Position numbers and translations under genes: made by a program
In this document: piece after piece, positions 31,093 to 40,159 of the stretch
Layout: each line of letters begins with the position of its first letter
Position numbering within the stretch: the first letter of the stretch is position 1
The notes under the pieces: model-generated
Database searches by the model: none
Told to the model about the DNA's origin: nothing
Seen by the model: the letters and a program-made list of their open reading frames with translations, nothing else
Source of the DNA: Erwinia_E haradaeae_D
Lineage (GTDB): Bacteria; Pseudomonadota; Gammaproteobacteria; Enterobacterales; Enterobacteriaceae
Length of the DNA stretch: 64,000 nucleotides
Reading direction: 5' to 3'
NCBI RefSeq assembly: GCF_900698935.1
Contig: NZ_LR217715.1
Span: 558,001 to 622,000, forward strand

Positions 31093-32658
31093 TTAAGAGA
31101 TCTTATGATACACGGTAGAATTACAAACAGACAAACGTAAAAAACCTATTAGCCAAATAACAGCAAATAGAAGTGTGATGACCCATATACCAAAATTTCC
31201 AAAACGCGCATAAGGGGTTAACCCAGTAGTGGGTACGACCGTTGCAGTGAGAACTCTTGATTCGAATTGTGGAATAATATGAGTAATTTCCCCTCTTGCA
31301 TTAATAATGGTTGTTACACCATTATTTGTACTGTACAACAAAGGTCTTCCTAATTCTAATGCACGCATTCGTGCCATTTGCAAATGCTGCCACGGACCAT
31401 TCGAATCCCCAAACCATGCGTCATTAGATATAGCAAGTAAAAAATCAGTCTCTGGGCGAAAGTTATCACGCATTTTTCGTGTAAAAATGACCTCATAGCA
31501 TAATGCTGGAGTCATATTATAACCTGCAACACGCAATTGAGGTTGAATGTATGCCCCTTGAGTAAACATGGACATCGGAATCTTAAAGAAAGCTGTGAGA
31601 GACTGTAGCAAGGCTTTAAACGGTACATACTCCCCAAAAGGTACTAGATGATTCTTCTGATACCGATTGTTACTCAAATACCTATAAGGATTGCTACCAT
31701 TACCTATGACGAGAATTGTATTATACGTATAATAATTATTATTTTCAAAACGAGAATCTATTATACCAGTCACTAAAGTTGTCCCTGCGATACGCAGTTT
31801 TTGATCCTGATCTTGTAAAAATAACTGTTGGTTTTTTTCTGTGTCTGGAATAGCAGATTCTGGCCATATAATAATTGATTTTTTCCCAATCAATGGATTA
31901 CTCAGTCTAGTGTAAGTATTGAGGATATTTACTAAATCATTTGGATCCCACTTGAGTAATGGGAGTGTATTTCCCTGCACCAAAGCGACATCTACCGCAC
32001 GTTCTGGTAATGATACAAACCAATTCATAGAATGTAACGGCCACTGTAACAGTACTAACAAAATGACAAACACTATAGCAAGAATTTGCCGTTTTTCTAT
32101 TGAATAGACTACTGATCCAGATATGGTTACTAACAAAAATGTGATTGCTTCTTCCCCCATTAAAGGAGCGATACCTTTTAACGGACCGTTAATTTGAGTA
32201 TAACCAAACTGTAACCAAGGAAACCCGGTCATAACAAAACTACGAAAAAATTCAATAATGTGCCAAATTACCGGAGATGCTACTATTAAGCGTAGGAATA
32301 AACTCTTAGTACATAGAGTATTGAGCAAGCTAATAAAAATAAGAGGATATAAAGCCAAGTAACCCGTCAGCATCACCATTGCAAACAGATTAATTATAGC
32401 AGGTAATTCAGAAAACGCGTCAATACTAATGCAAAGCCAGTACATTCCAGTACCAAAAAAACCAAAACCCCACATAAACCCAATAATGCTAGCCTGACGA
32501 GTAGCACAATTTAACGTTAAACATTGCAATCCACTAAATGAGATAAGCAAGGCTAGCCAATAATCGTAAGGAGAGAAACTGAGAGCACCTATTGCACCTA
32601 CAATCCATGCTAGACATAAACGAAACCACTGATCACAATTTTTGTTAAAAAATATCAT
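31093..32658 (-). CDS. lnt: Apolipoprotein N-acyltransferase Lnt
   Basis: Lnt adds the third acyl chain to the N-terminal Cys of outer membrane lipoproteins such as BamD, acting in the inner membrane on the periplasmic side. The 521-residue product (E. coli 512) starts with about six hydrophobic segments (GAIGALSFSPYDYW, FGTGMYWLCISID, TGFPWLQFGY), followed by the nitrilase-like domain. The catalytic triad is complete: Glu in WPESAIPD, Lys region in NHLVPFGEYVPF and Cys in ALCYEVIF. SNDAWFGDSNGPWQHLQMARMRALELGRP is nearly identical to E. coli over residues 415-443, and a final membrane helix closes the protein. In E. coli corC and ybeY precede lnt; here ybeY is kept and corC is decayed. Confidence 0.96.
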   Translation of the reverse strand: MIFFNKNCDQWFRLCLAWIVGAIGALSFSPYDYWLALLISFSGLQCLTLNCATRQASIIGFMWGFGFFGTGMYWLCISIDAFSELPAIINLFAMVMLTGYLALYPLIFISLLNTLCTKSLFLRLIVASPVIWHIIEFFRSFVMTGFPWLQFGYTQINGPLKGIAPLMGEEAITFLLVTISGSVVYSIEKRQILAIVFVILLVLLQWPLHSMNWFVSLPERAVDVALVQGNTLPLLKWDPNDLVNILNTYTRLSNPLIGKKSIIIWPESAIPDTEKNQQLFLQDQDQKLRIAGTTLVTGIIDSRFENNNYYTYNTILVIGNGSNPYRYLSNNRYQKNHLVPFGEYVPFKALLQSLTAFFKIPMSMFTQGAYIQPQLRVAGYNMTPALCYEVIFTRKMRDNFRPETDFLLAISNDAWFGDSNGPWQHLQMARMRALELGRPLLYSTNNGVTTIINARGEITHIIPQFESRVLTATVVPTTGLTPYARFGNFGIWVITLLFAVIWLIGFLRLSVCNSTVYHKIS

Positions 32659-33099
32659 TTTACTAACATAACTTATATTATTTCATATAGTTTTTCACAT
32701 ACCTAATCACAAAGAGTGAGTAAGCATGTGGTCATTGAATACAATTTCATCACATTATGTGATAGTAATGCATTTGTAATATATTGCATATTCGAGATAT
32801 GAGGATCATACTGCAAAGTACTAGTTAATAGTCGGTGATCTAAAATCATTCATCAAATACGTCATGGGATCATTAAATGATAAGAATTTCTAACTCAAAT
32901 TAAAAATAACTATTATAAATGGTTAACATGATAACTCTTTTTTGAATGCATACACTGATAGCTATCATGAATACAAAACCTTTCTTAAGAAATACGATCT
33001 GTTAAGATTACAATCAATATGATTCATTAATGACATACATATATAACATGCATTTATAATGCAATCACACCTCTACACCCAAATAATGCGCTTATATAT
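32659..33099. other. Gap immediately upstream of lnt
   Basis: This is probably the decayed 3' part of corC together with the lnt leader. I could not read CorC C-terminal motifs here, and no other gene is visible. Confidence 0.35.
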
Positions 33100-33600
33100 T
33101 ACATAAAACCTAAAACATAGTAAAAAACACTTCCAATTTAATTTTGCTCACAGACGAATGGTAGTAAACATTCTCAATTCGTTTAATCAGTTGTATTGAA
33201 AAACAGTGCCTATGCAATACACACGACCAACGACCTTATGGTCCATGATCTGAATCACTGATTAAAACAATCTTTCTATGAGAGCTTCAAAAGCCAAATA
33301 GCTAGTATAGCTAAGATCTCTTGCAAAATAATTTTACATACCAAGCATTTTGCAGTGGTTTTAAAATACTTGAAAGCTGAATAAATTTTATTAAATCATA
33401 GATACAAGATATCTAATCATACGATTAGTGTATCTATGATAATCCTTCCAAGAAGCTAGACAAGAGTAAAAACCCGGATCGTATTTATAGAAACTAATAA
33501 ATGAGATATCCGTTGTTTTATAAGAAAAAGAATACTCCGAATCATAGATCTTTTATACCGTCATTTAAAATATTTAGTAGATTCTCTATCCCTTGCAAGT
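33100..33600 (-). pseudogene. corC: Decayed corC (ybeX) between ybeY and lnt
   Basis: E. coli has ybeY-corC-lnt in one direction; here the ybeY-lnt interval of 1036 bases fits a former corC (about 880 bases). Reading the minus strand with frameshifts gives, in order: NLLNILNDGIKDL (near 33547-33590) against E. coli ELLALIRDSGQNDLI; MIRSILFLIKQ (near 33510-33546) against MIPRSQMITLKRNQ; and ARDL...AFEALIERL, then a stop, then VIQIMDHKVVGRV (near 33213-33320) against AKDL...AEAF and VVVPESKRVDRM. The blocks occur in the correct order and rough spacing, with stops and shifts between them. This supports in-place erosion, but each block alone is weak. Confidence 0.4.
33395..33440. repeat. Large inverted repeat with two stacked stems
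   Basis: ATCATAGATACA (33395-33406) pairs perfectly with TGTATCTATGAT (33429-33440). Inside, after a 6-base bulge, CTAATC (33413-33418) pairs with GATTAG (33423-33428) around a 4-base loop. No T-run follows on either strand, so it is not a standard intrinsic terminator. It lies about 255 bases past the ybeY stop within the presumed corC remnant; it may end or protect the ybeY transcript or be a slippage/inversion product. Confidence 0.75.
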
Positions 33601-33694
33601 TAAAATATAGATAATCAGACATGAGAGAGCCCTTCACACTTCGCAGCGATTAGCAACATATAATATAGTTTTTGATTTTTACATCCAGACTGAT

Positions 33695-34162
33695 TTATTG
33701 CATAAATTCCTGGCATATCAAGTAGGGATCCGTATAACCTAGCGCAAGCATAATTTTTTTCTCTATGGATTCCATTTCTTCTGCTGAACTCTTCGAATAA
33801 TGATCATAGCCCAAGAGGTGTAAGATTCCATGAATAACCATATGTGCCCAATGTGATTCAAGAGACTTCTGCTGCTCAATAGCTTCACACTCAACAATTT
33901 GACGACAAATAATTACATCACCTAATAGTAAGAGCTTTAGATGAGGGGGAGATCTGAAAGGAAAAGAGAGAATATTTGTCGGTCTATCTTTCTTACAAAA
34001 AGTCACATTTAATCTTTGCATTTCGTCTTCATCTACCAGACGAATAGTAATTTCTTTTTTTTGATGATGTGCTGGAATAGCTGCTTTTATCCAGCGCAAA
34101 AAATCAGCTTTTATTGGTAACCCCTGTTTGTTTTGGCAAGCAACTTGAAGATCTAAAATCAT
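33695..34162 (-). CDS. ybeY: Endoribonuclease YbeY
   Basis: YbeY is a single-strand-specific metallo-endoribonuclease involved in 16S rRNA 3'-end maturation and 70S ribosome quality control. The product has 155 residues, as in E. coli. The conserved zinc-binding motif reads HGILHLLGYDH near residues 115-125, and VDEDEMQRLN plus TNILSFPF match the family. AAGGAATAAAATG gives a good ribosome binding site. The codons just upstream, in a frame ending at TAA inside that leader, read LKEIENKE, loosely like the charged C-terminus of PhoL/YbeZ, the gene that precedes ybeY in E. coli; the rest of phoL is not readable. Confidence 0.95.
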   Translation of the reverse strand: MILDLQVACQNKQGLPIKADFLRWIKAAIPAHHQKKEITIRLVDEDEMQRLNVTFCKKDRPTNILSFPFRSPPHLKLLLLGDVIICRQIVECEAIEQQKSLESHWAHMVIHGILHLLGYDHYSKSSAEEMESIEKKIMLALGYTDPYLICQEFMQ

Positions 34163-35251
34163 TTTATTCCTTATTTTCTATCTCTTTTAGAAAGAAATGC
34201 TCATTACTCATGTGAAAATATTTAATACTTAACGGATACAATCCAACATCAGTCTTTAATTATTATATTTTATATTTAATAATATATCTTATATTTCATA
34301 TATATTCATAGAGCAAACTAAAAAGAGACTGTATTAGCTTCCGCTTATAATTTATAATCCTTAGTGGTTACTCAATGAATTTAAAATATCTTTATATTAT
34401 GATTATGCTACTTTTATTATTCAATTAATACGGATCACGCGCGAGCTTCAACACCTGATAAAGAAAAAAGAAAAAGTGATCTATTGTCATTCTATCTATT
34501 TTTAAACGTGAGGCCTTTTACAAAAAATACGTCCTCGAGAAAATATTATCTAGTAATAAGATTAGAGTACTATATATCACGATGATTTAGTTGTAGTAGG
34601 TTCTACTTTTTCTACTAAATATGATAGGTATTCATCAACTTCTATATCTCTCATGGATATAAAAAACAAATAAATATTGGAATACCGTAATATACATATT
34701 GTAATTTTTTTTAAAAAAATATGTATTTTAATACGAACCACGCTCTTAATCTTAAAATATTCGATAATAGAGTTTTAAAACCGTGCTGTAATATCATAAA
34801 TTGATATATGAAAAACTAACTGAGCACTAATCAATACATCCTAATCATTTTGCCTGCTACTATTAATATCCGCACTGTTCATGTGCATAATTAAATTAAT
34901 TGTAACATCGGAAAACGCAAAAAAAATATAACAAGCGTTATATCATACATTCGAAAAATTTTAAAAAAGAACTATGTGTTTATAATGCCTCTACAAACCT
35001 TGCTTGTATTCAGCATGATTTATATGACATAGATCTTTGTAGTGTTTTGCTAAGGATAGACAATGCAAAACCACTCAAAATATGATGAAAATCATTCTAG
35101 TTTTTACAAATCTTTCAACTATAATTTCAAAGTTGCCAGTATAGTAATCTACTGTATTAATTAAAACCCGCTAATGCTATCACAAATTGACATCGCAATA
35201 TTGTATATATTTTATGAATTGTATGTAACATGGAGGCATGGTACAATACCA
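34163..35251. other. 1.1 kb gap upstream of ybeY
   Basis: By E. coli order phoL (ybeZ) and miaB would lie here on the minus strand. Apart from a few charged codons directly before ybeY, I cannot read either; no Walker A of PhoL is visible. The stretch is very AT-rich without long frames. Confidence 0.4.
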
Positions 35252-35422
35252 TATTTGATGTATTTGATGTATTTGATGTATTTGATGTATTTGATGTATT
35301 TGATGTATTTGATGTATTTGATGTATTTGATGTATTTGATGTATTTGATGTATTTGATGTATTTGATGTATTTGATGTATTTGATGTATTTGATGTATTT
35401 GATGTATTTGATGTATTTGATG
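35252..35422. repeat. Perfect minisatellite: 19 tandem copies of TATTTGATG
   Basis: The 9-base unit TATTTGATG is repeated 19 times without a single mismatch over 171 bases. Because the unit is a multiple of three and contains no stop in any of the frames used, it opens long repetitive frames on both strands (Met-Tyr-Leu and Phe-Asp-Val on plus, His-Gln-Ile on minus). Perfect identity implies recent expansion or ongoing length change by slippage. It lies in gene-free DNA between ybeY and the fru operon. Copy number in the real genome may differ from the assembled value if short reads were used. Confidence 0.97.
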
Positions 35423-36275
35423 CAATATCAGGAATCCTACTTATATCAAATTAAATACGTCTTAATGGGCTCTAGTTACTTCAAAATCAGATTAGAATTT
35501 GCGTGCAGATTGCGCCTTGTGCTTGCAATACACATGACTTTCGTTTGCGGTTTACTCACTCAACTTATCAATTTCATATGGTTAATAATTTTCCTTCTAC
35601 AACCTTATTATATTACCATGTACCACTTTAAAAAAATTTATGATGCTCTTCTATTTTCTTCAGATGTGAAGGTCCGCATTGAAAAAAGGTTTATGCTTCC
35701 ATAGCCATGTGCGGCGTAAAAAATTTCCATTGATTTCGAGTGATAATCGTGATGCATTATTTAAAAGAAAGAAAAATTATATATAAAGTTGCAAGCACAA
35801 CATATCAAAAACCACGATTAAGAATAAAGCGATATACTATATTAGTTCCATCATGATTACGCATCAAAATGATGATTTTTATCGCAAATCAGTGTACACA
35901 CGGTCAGTAAAAAATTTAATGCCTCTGCGTCAAATTACGATATACACAGCACTACCCTTTGTGCTTTTTTAATACTTCTCGGACTATAATAATATTATAA
36001 CGCGGATATCAGCAGTACTTTAGAAAACTCAATCCTCACCCGATCTAATCAGAAGACACTATCAACGGTTTAAGCCAACAATGATGGAAAACATCAAATC
36101 TCATTAAAAATCTGGTATAGATTCAATCAAAAAACTTAAAAATATACTGTATCATACGAATTATGGATATTTAAAATTATGAGTCCTATTGCTATATCTT
36201 CTTCCTGTGATACTTTATAACCTTATCTCGTATAAAATATAATCAAAAAATTGAAATTAACCAACAGGGAGAGGC
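35423..36275. other. 850-base leader region of the fru operon
   Basis: This region includes the DNA upstream of fruB. A purine-rich AGGGAGAGG lies directly before the fruB ATG. I looked for an FruR/Cra-type palindrome and did not find a convincing one. A plus-strand frame entering from the minisatellite continues to 35704 (about 90 codons, hydrophobic, ending with KVRIEKRFMLP) but has no recognisable similarity and probably stays open by chance. Confidence 0.4.
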
Positions 36276-37415
36276 ATGTTGCAGCTAACACTCAATTCCA
36301 TCACGCTAGGAGCTCAGGCTCTCGATAAAGAAGATGCTATTCGTCAAGTTGCTGCGACTTTACATAAAGCTGGAAACATTAGTGATGGTTACGTAGATGG
36401 TATGTTAGTACGCGAGAAGCAAATTTCTACTTATATAGGTAATGGTATAGCGATACCACATGGCACAGTAGAGACTCGAGATCTTGTATTAGAAACTGGC
36501 ATACAGGTATTTCAGTTTCCGAATGGGGTATGCTGGGGCGAAAAGAACACAGCGTATATAGTTATTGGCATTGCAGCTAAATCTGATGAGCATTTGAATT
36601 TACTGACTCAGATCACTCATGCTTTAAGTGACGTAAATTTAAGTAAAAAAATTAAAGCCATACAAACAGCAGAAGATGTACGCAATCTCTTCGTAGGAGA
36701 AACGTCTGCCTTGTCATTCAAATTTGATGCTTCGCTTATTGCTACAGAAGTTAGAGCTCACAATATAATCACACTGCAAGCATTAAATGCGGGTATGTTA
36801 AAACAAGCTAACGCGATAGATGATTCTTTTGTTACACGTGTGATTATAAATCCACCAATCAATCTAGGACAAGGCATTTGGCTTAACGAAAGTAGTTGTG
36901 GAAACCTAGTGAGTGCGATTGCAATTAGTCGTGTAATGGTACCATTTCGGATTCAAAACCAAACTGTTTCTCTGTTAATAAGCATCTCTATAACTGATGA
37001 TCAACCACTAGCGGTTTTAAATCATTTAAGTCATTTGCTTGTTGAGAATAAAGCTCATACGCTTTTAAATGGCAATGCTACCACTATCTTAAATATACTA
37101 ACTAATGATAGATTAGAATCTATAGAACCAACGGTAATAGAAGAGTTTACTATACATAATGAACATGGGTTGCATGCACGCCCAGGCACTGTGTTAATTA
37201 ATGTAATTAAACGATTCAATTGCGAAGTTAACGTGATGAATCTTGATGGTAGTGACAAAATAGCTAATGGGCGTAGTTTAATGAAAATGGTTGCACTAGG
37301 CGTAAAGAAAGGCCATCGTTTGCGCTTTACGGCAAGAGGTCAAGAAGCTCAAAAGATGCTGGCAGCCGTAAGAGAAGCGATCTTGAGTGGATTAGGTGAG
37401 GATACACATGAATAA
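36276..37415 (+). CDS. fruB: Fructose PTS fused IIA/HPr component FruB (diphosphoryl transfer protein)
   Basis: FruB relays phosphate from enzyme I to the fructose permease FruA. The 379-residue product (E. coli 376) has an N-terminal EIIA(Fru) domain with the phosphorylatable His in GIAIPHGTVETRD (around residue 65), a middle region, and a C-terminal HPr-like FPr domain with the His in NEHGLHARPGTVL (around residue 300) and NGRSLMKMVALGVKKG. Both phosphorylation sites are intact. The stop overlaps the fruK start by eight bases, so fruBKA form one operon as in E. coli. Enzyme I (ptsI) is not in the window. Confidence 0.96.
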   Translation: MLQLTLNSITLGAQALDKEDAIRQVAATLHKAGNISDGYVDGMLVREKQISTYIGNGIAIPHGTVETRDLVLETGIQVFQFPNGVCWGEKNTAYIVIGIAAKSDEHLNLLTQITHALSDVNLSKKIKAIQTAEDVRNLFVGETSALSFKFDASLIATEVRAHNIITLQALNAGMLKQANAIDDSFVTRVIINPPINLGQGIWLNESSCGNLVSAIAISRVMVPFRIQNQTVSLLISISITDDQPLAVLNHLSHLLVENKAHTLLNGNATTILNILTNDRLESIEPTVIEEFTIHNEHGLHARPGTVLINVIKRFNCEVNVMNLDGSDKIANGRSLMKMVALGVKKGHRLRFTARGQEAQKMLAAVREAILSGLGEDTHE

Positions 37416-38370
37416 ACGCGTAGCTACTATAACTTTTAATCCAGCCTATGACTTAGTGGGATATACTTCTGATTTGCAATATGGACACATAAATGTAGTT
37501 AATACATTGGGTTTGCATGCAGGTGGAAAAGGAATTAATGTTGCTAAAATATTAACCAGCTTAGGTGTAGATGTGACAGTCTTTGGATTCCTTGGAAAAG
37601 AAAATCAAGAAGCATTTAAAAGTCTTTTCATTAACACAGGTATCATTGACCGCTTCCGTATGGTGGAAGGACACACACGTATTAATGTGAAATTAACTAC
37701 GCAACAGGGTAAACTAACAGAGCTGAATTTTTCAGGATTTAAAATAACAAAAAACGAATGGGAGGATTTTGCTACTGAATCTTTTACCTTTTTTAGCCAA
37801 TTTGATATGATCTGTGTTAGTGGCAGTCTCCCGGAAGGACTTTTGATCTCTTCTTTTTCTGAGTGGATGCAACAATTATGCAGATCTTGTCCATTTATTG
37901 TATTTGATAGTAGTCGTGATGCTTTGGTTGCAGGGATACACACAAAACCATCGCTGATTAAGCCTAATCGACATGAATTGGAAATCTGGGCCAACCGCCA
38001 TCTACCAACCATCAAAGATGTAATCGCTACCGCCTATACCTTACACCACCAAGGTATCGAGCATGTAGTGGTATCTTTGGGTGATGAAGGAGCAATATGG
38101 ATTAACTCTAATGGAGCGTGGATCGCAAAACCACCATCCTGTAATGTTATTAGCACCGTAGGAGCTGGTGATGCTATGGTTGGGGGGTTGATGTACGGCT
38201 TACTCATGAAAAAATCTAGTGAATATACTCTACGTTTAGCTACCGCCCTTGCTGTGCTGACTGTCAACCAAAGTAACGTTGGTATAACTAACCTCGCAGC
38301 ATTGTATACCATGATGGAGCGTGTTGATCTATGTCCGTATGCCATGCACAAAGCTGGAGTTAAATCATGA
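37408..38370 (+). CDS. fruK: 1-phosphofructokinase FruK
   Basis: FruK phosphorylates fructose 1-phosphate to fructose 1,6-bisphosphate, feeding imported fructose to glycolysis. The product has 320 residues from the start used here (E. coli 312). It is a PfkB/ribokinase-family enzyme: ITFNPAYDL at the N-terminus, GLHAGGKGINVAKIL, and the ATP/anion-hole motif STVGAGDAMVGG with the catalytic Asp near residue 253. A frame beginning four codons earlier exists, but MNKRVATITFNP aligns with the E. coli start and GGTGAGG lies in front of it. It overlaps fruB by eight bases and fruA by four (ATGA), indicating translational coupling. Confidence 0.96.
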   Translation: MNKRVATITFNPAYDLVGYTSDLQYGHINVVNTLGLHAGGKGINVAKILTSLGVDVTVFGFLGKENQEAFKSLFINTGIIDRFRMVEGHTRINVKLTTQQGKLTELNFSGFKITKNEWEDFATESFTFFSQFDMICVSGSLPEGLLISSFSEWMQQLCRSCPFIVFDSSRDALVAGIHTKPSLIKPNRHELEIWANRHLPTIKDVIATAYTLHHQGIEHVVVSLGDEGAIWINSNGAWIAKPPSCNVISTVGAGDAMVGGLMYGLLMKKSSEYTLRLATALAVLTVNQSNVGITNLAALYTMMERVDLCPYAMHKAGVKS

Positions 38371-40052
38371 AAAATATGCTAATTGTTGACTCTTCAGTGG
38401 GTTTAGCTACGCATCATATAGCTCAGAATATTATTACAGCAGTCGCAAAAAAAATAAATATTTTAATCACTACAAACATAGAAAAAGCTGATTTAATTCT
38501 CGTTCTCGGTACACAATATCCACGAGATGAACGATTAAATGGTAAATACGTGTATATGGTAGATACTACACGCTTTATGTTAAATACAGCTGATAGCTTA
38601 TTAGAAGCACAGGTTCAGGCTCAACCATATAGTATTCCCGAAAATCCATTAACCAACCTACCAAAACATCGCAATGAAATTAAAAAAGTACTAGCAGTCA
38701 CTGCCTGTCCCACGGGTGTTGCACATACTTTTATGGCCGCTAAAGCCATTGAAACTGAAGCTAAAAAAAGAGGTTGGTGGATTAAGGTAGAAACACGAGG
38801 TTCTATAGGAACAAAAAATATTATTACCGACAATGAAATCTCTCATGCAGACTTGGTCATTACAGCCACTGATATTGAAGTGGATTTATCTAAGTTTGTC
38901 GGTAAGCGCATGTATCAAACTTCTACCGTCTTAGCGCTAAAAAATACAGAACAGGAACTGGATAACGCCTGTCTACATGCAAAAATCTATAATCTTCCAA
39001 TTCCACAGATCTACACAGAACCGCAAGGTAACAGTAATGCGCGCTATAATATTTATCGTCATTTAATGACTGGCGTTTCCTATATGTTGCCAATGGTCGT
39101 AACAGGCGGTCTGATCACTGCTTTGTCATTTGCTATTAGCAGCTCATTTGATGAATCGTATTTTCTGGTCAACGCGCTCATGCAAATCGGTAGTGGTTCT
39201 GCCCTGACTCTCATGATACCGGTTTTAGCAGGATTTATTGCATTTTCAATTGCCGATCGCCCGGGTTTGGCACCTGGTTTAATTGGTGGAATGTTAGCAG
39301 TTCATATTAATGCCGGTTTTCTCGGTGGTATGATGGCTGGTTTTATATCTGGATATATCGTTCAATATCTTAACTCTCATCTCAAAATGCCAAACAGCAT
39401 GGAATCATTAAAACCACTCTTAATACTTCCAGTTATGGCTAGTCTTCTGACAGGCCTTATAATGGTATATGTAGTAGGTACACCGATTGCAGGAATTATG
39501 TTGTGGCTAACCAATGCATTAAGTAACCTTGGAACTACCCATGCCATCCTGTTAGGATCTGTTTTAGGTGGAATGATGTGTATTGATATTGGAGGCCCGC
39601 TGAATAAAATAGCATATGCATTTGGTATAGGGCTCCTTAGTTCACAAACTTATACACCTATGGCAGCTATTATGGCAGCAGGCATGATACCCCCGCTCTC
39701 CATGGGATTAGCAACATTGATCGCCCCTAATAAGTTTAGTGGCAGTGAAAGATCATTGGGTAAAACAGCTATAGTGTTAGGCATGTGCTTTATCTCTGAA
39801 GGTGCTATTCCATTTGCAGCACGAGATCCCATGCGTGTGCTACCATGTTGCGCTATCGGCGGCGCAGTTACTGGTGGGGTCTCGATGGCTATTGGCGCTA
39901 AACTAATAGCACCACATGGGGGCCTATTTGTGTTATTAATTCCCGGCGTCATTACGCCAATAGCGGGCTACCTTGTATCGATAATTATTGGAACACTAAT
40001 AGGAGGAATTTCTTACGCCGCCTTTAAAAATTCAAAAATCGATCTTTCTTAA
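38367..40052 (+). CDS. fruA: Fructose-specific PTS permease FruA (EIIB'BC)
   Basis: FruA imports fructose across the inner membrane with phosphorylation at C-1. The 561-residue product (E. coli 563) has a diverged N-terminal EIIB' domain, an EIIB domain with the phospho-Cys in VTACPTGVAHTFMAA (about residue 113), and a C-terminal EIIC membrane domain with many hydrophobic helices starting at VSYMLPMVVTGGLITAL. SEGAIPFAARDP, a conserved EIIC segment, is present. The start overlaps the fruK stop by four bases. Together with FruB and FruK it makes a complete fructose uptake route, provided enzyme I is encoded elsewhere. Confidence 0.97.
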   Translation: MKNMLIVDSSVGLATHHIAQNIITAVAKKINILITTNIEKADLILVLGTQYPRDERLNGKYVYMVDTTRFMLNTADSLLEAQVQAQPYSIPENPLTNLPKHRNEIKKVLAVTACPTGVAHTFMAAKAIETEAKKRGWWIKVETRGSIGTKNIITDNEISHADLVITATDIEVDLSKFVGKRMYQTSTVLALKNTEQELDNACLHAKIYNLPIPQIYTEPQGNSNARYNIYRHLMTGVSYMLPMVVTGGLITALSFAISSSFDESYFLVNALMQIGSGSALTLMIPVLAGFIAFSIADRPGLAPGLIGGMLAVHINAGFLGGMMAGFISGYIVQYLNSHLKMPNSMESLKPLLILPVMASLLTGLIMVYVVGTPIAGIMLWLTNALSNLGTTHAILLGSVLGGMMCIDIGGPLNKIAYAFGIGLLSSQTYTPMAAIMAAGMIPPLSMGLATLIAPNKFSGSERSLGKTAIVLGMCFISEGAIPFAARDPMRVLPCCAIGGAVTGGVSMAIGAKLIAPHGGLFVLLIPGVITPIAGYLVSIIIGTLIGGISYAAFKNSKIDLS

Positions 40053-40120
40053 ACTTTTATATAATATAAAGTACTTAACTTATATCATAAATAACAATTA
40101 GCGACCCCATTTTAAGGATG

Positions 40121-40145
40121 ATACTATTTTCAAAAAAAATAGTAT
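40121..40145. terminator. Symmetric hairpin between convergent fruA and nfo
   Basis: ATACTATTTT (40121-40130) pairs perfectly with AAAATAGTAT (40136-40145) around the loop CAAAA, with T residues following on the plus strand. It lies in the 107-base space between two convergent genes, the expected place for a bidirectional terminator. The stem contains few GC pairs, as is usual in such AT-rich genomes. Confidence 0.6.
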
Positions 40146-40159
40146 TTTCCATTTTATTG

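Noticed and set aside
35252..35422. Tandem array considered as a CRISPR or iteron/origin cluster
   Set aside because: There are no spacers, the unit is only 9 bases, and no cas, rep or dnaA gene is nearby.
35174..35704. 176-codon plus-strand frame with many Met-Tyr-Leu repeats, and the antisense His-Gln-Ile and Phe-Asp-Val frames
   Set aside because: The frames exist because the 9-base repeat unit lacks stops and is a multiple of three. The non-repeat flank shows no recognisable family and no good ribosome binding site.
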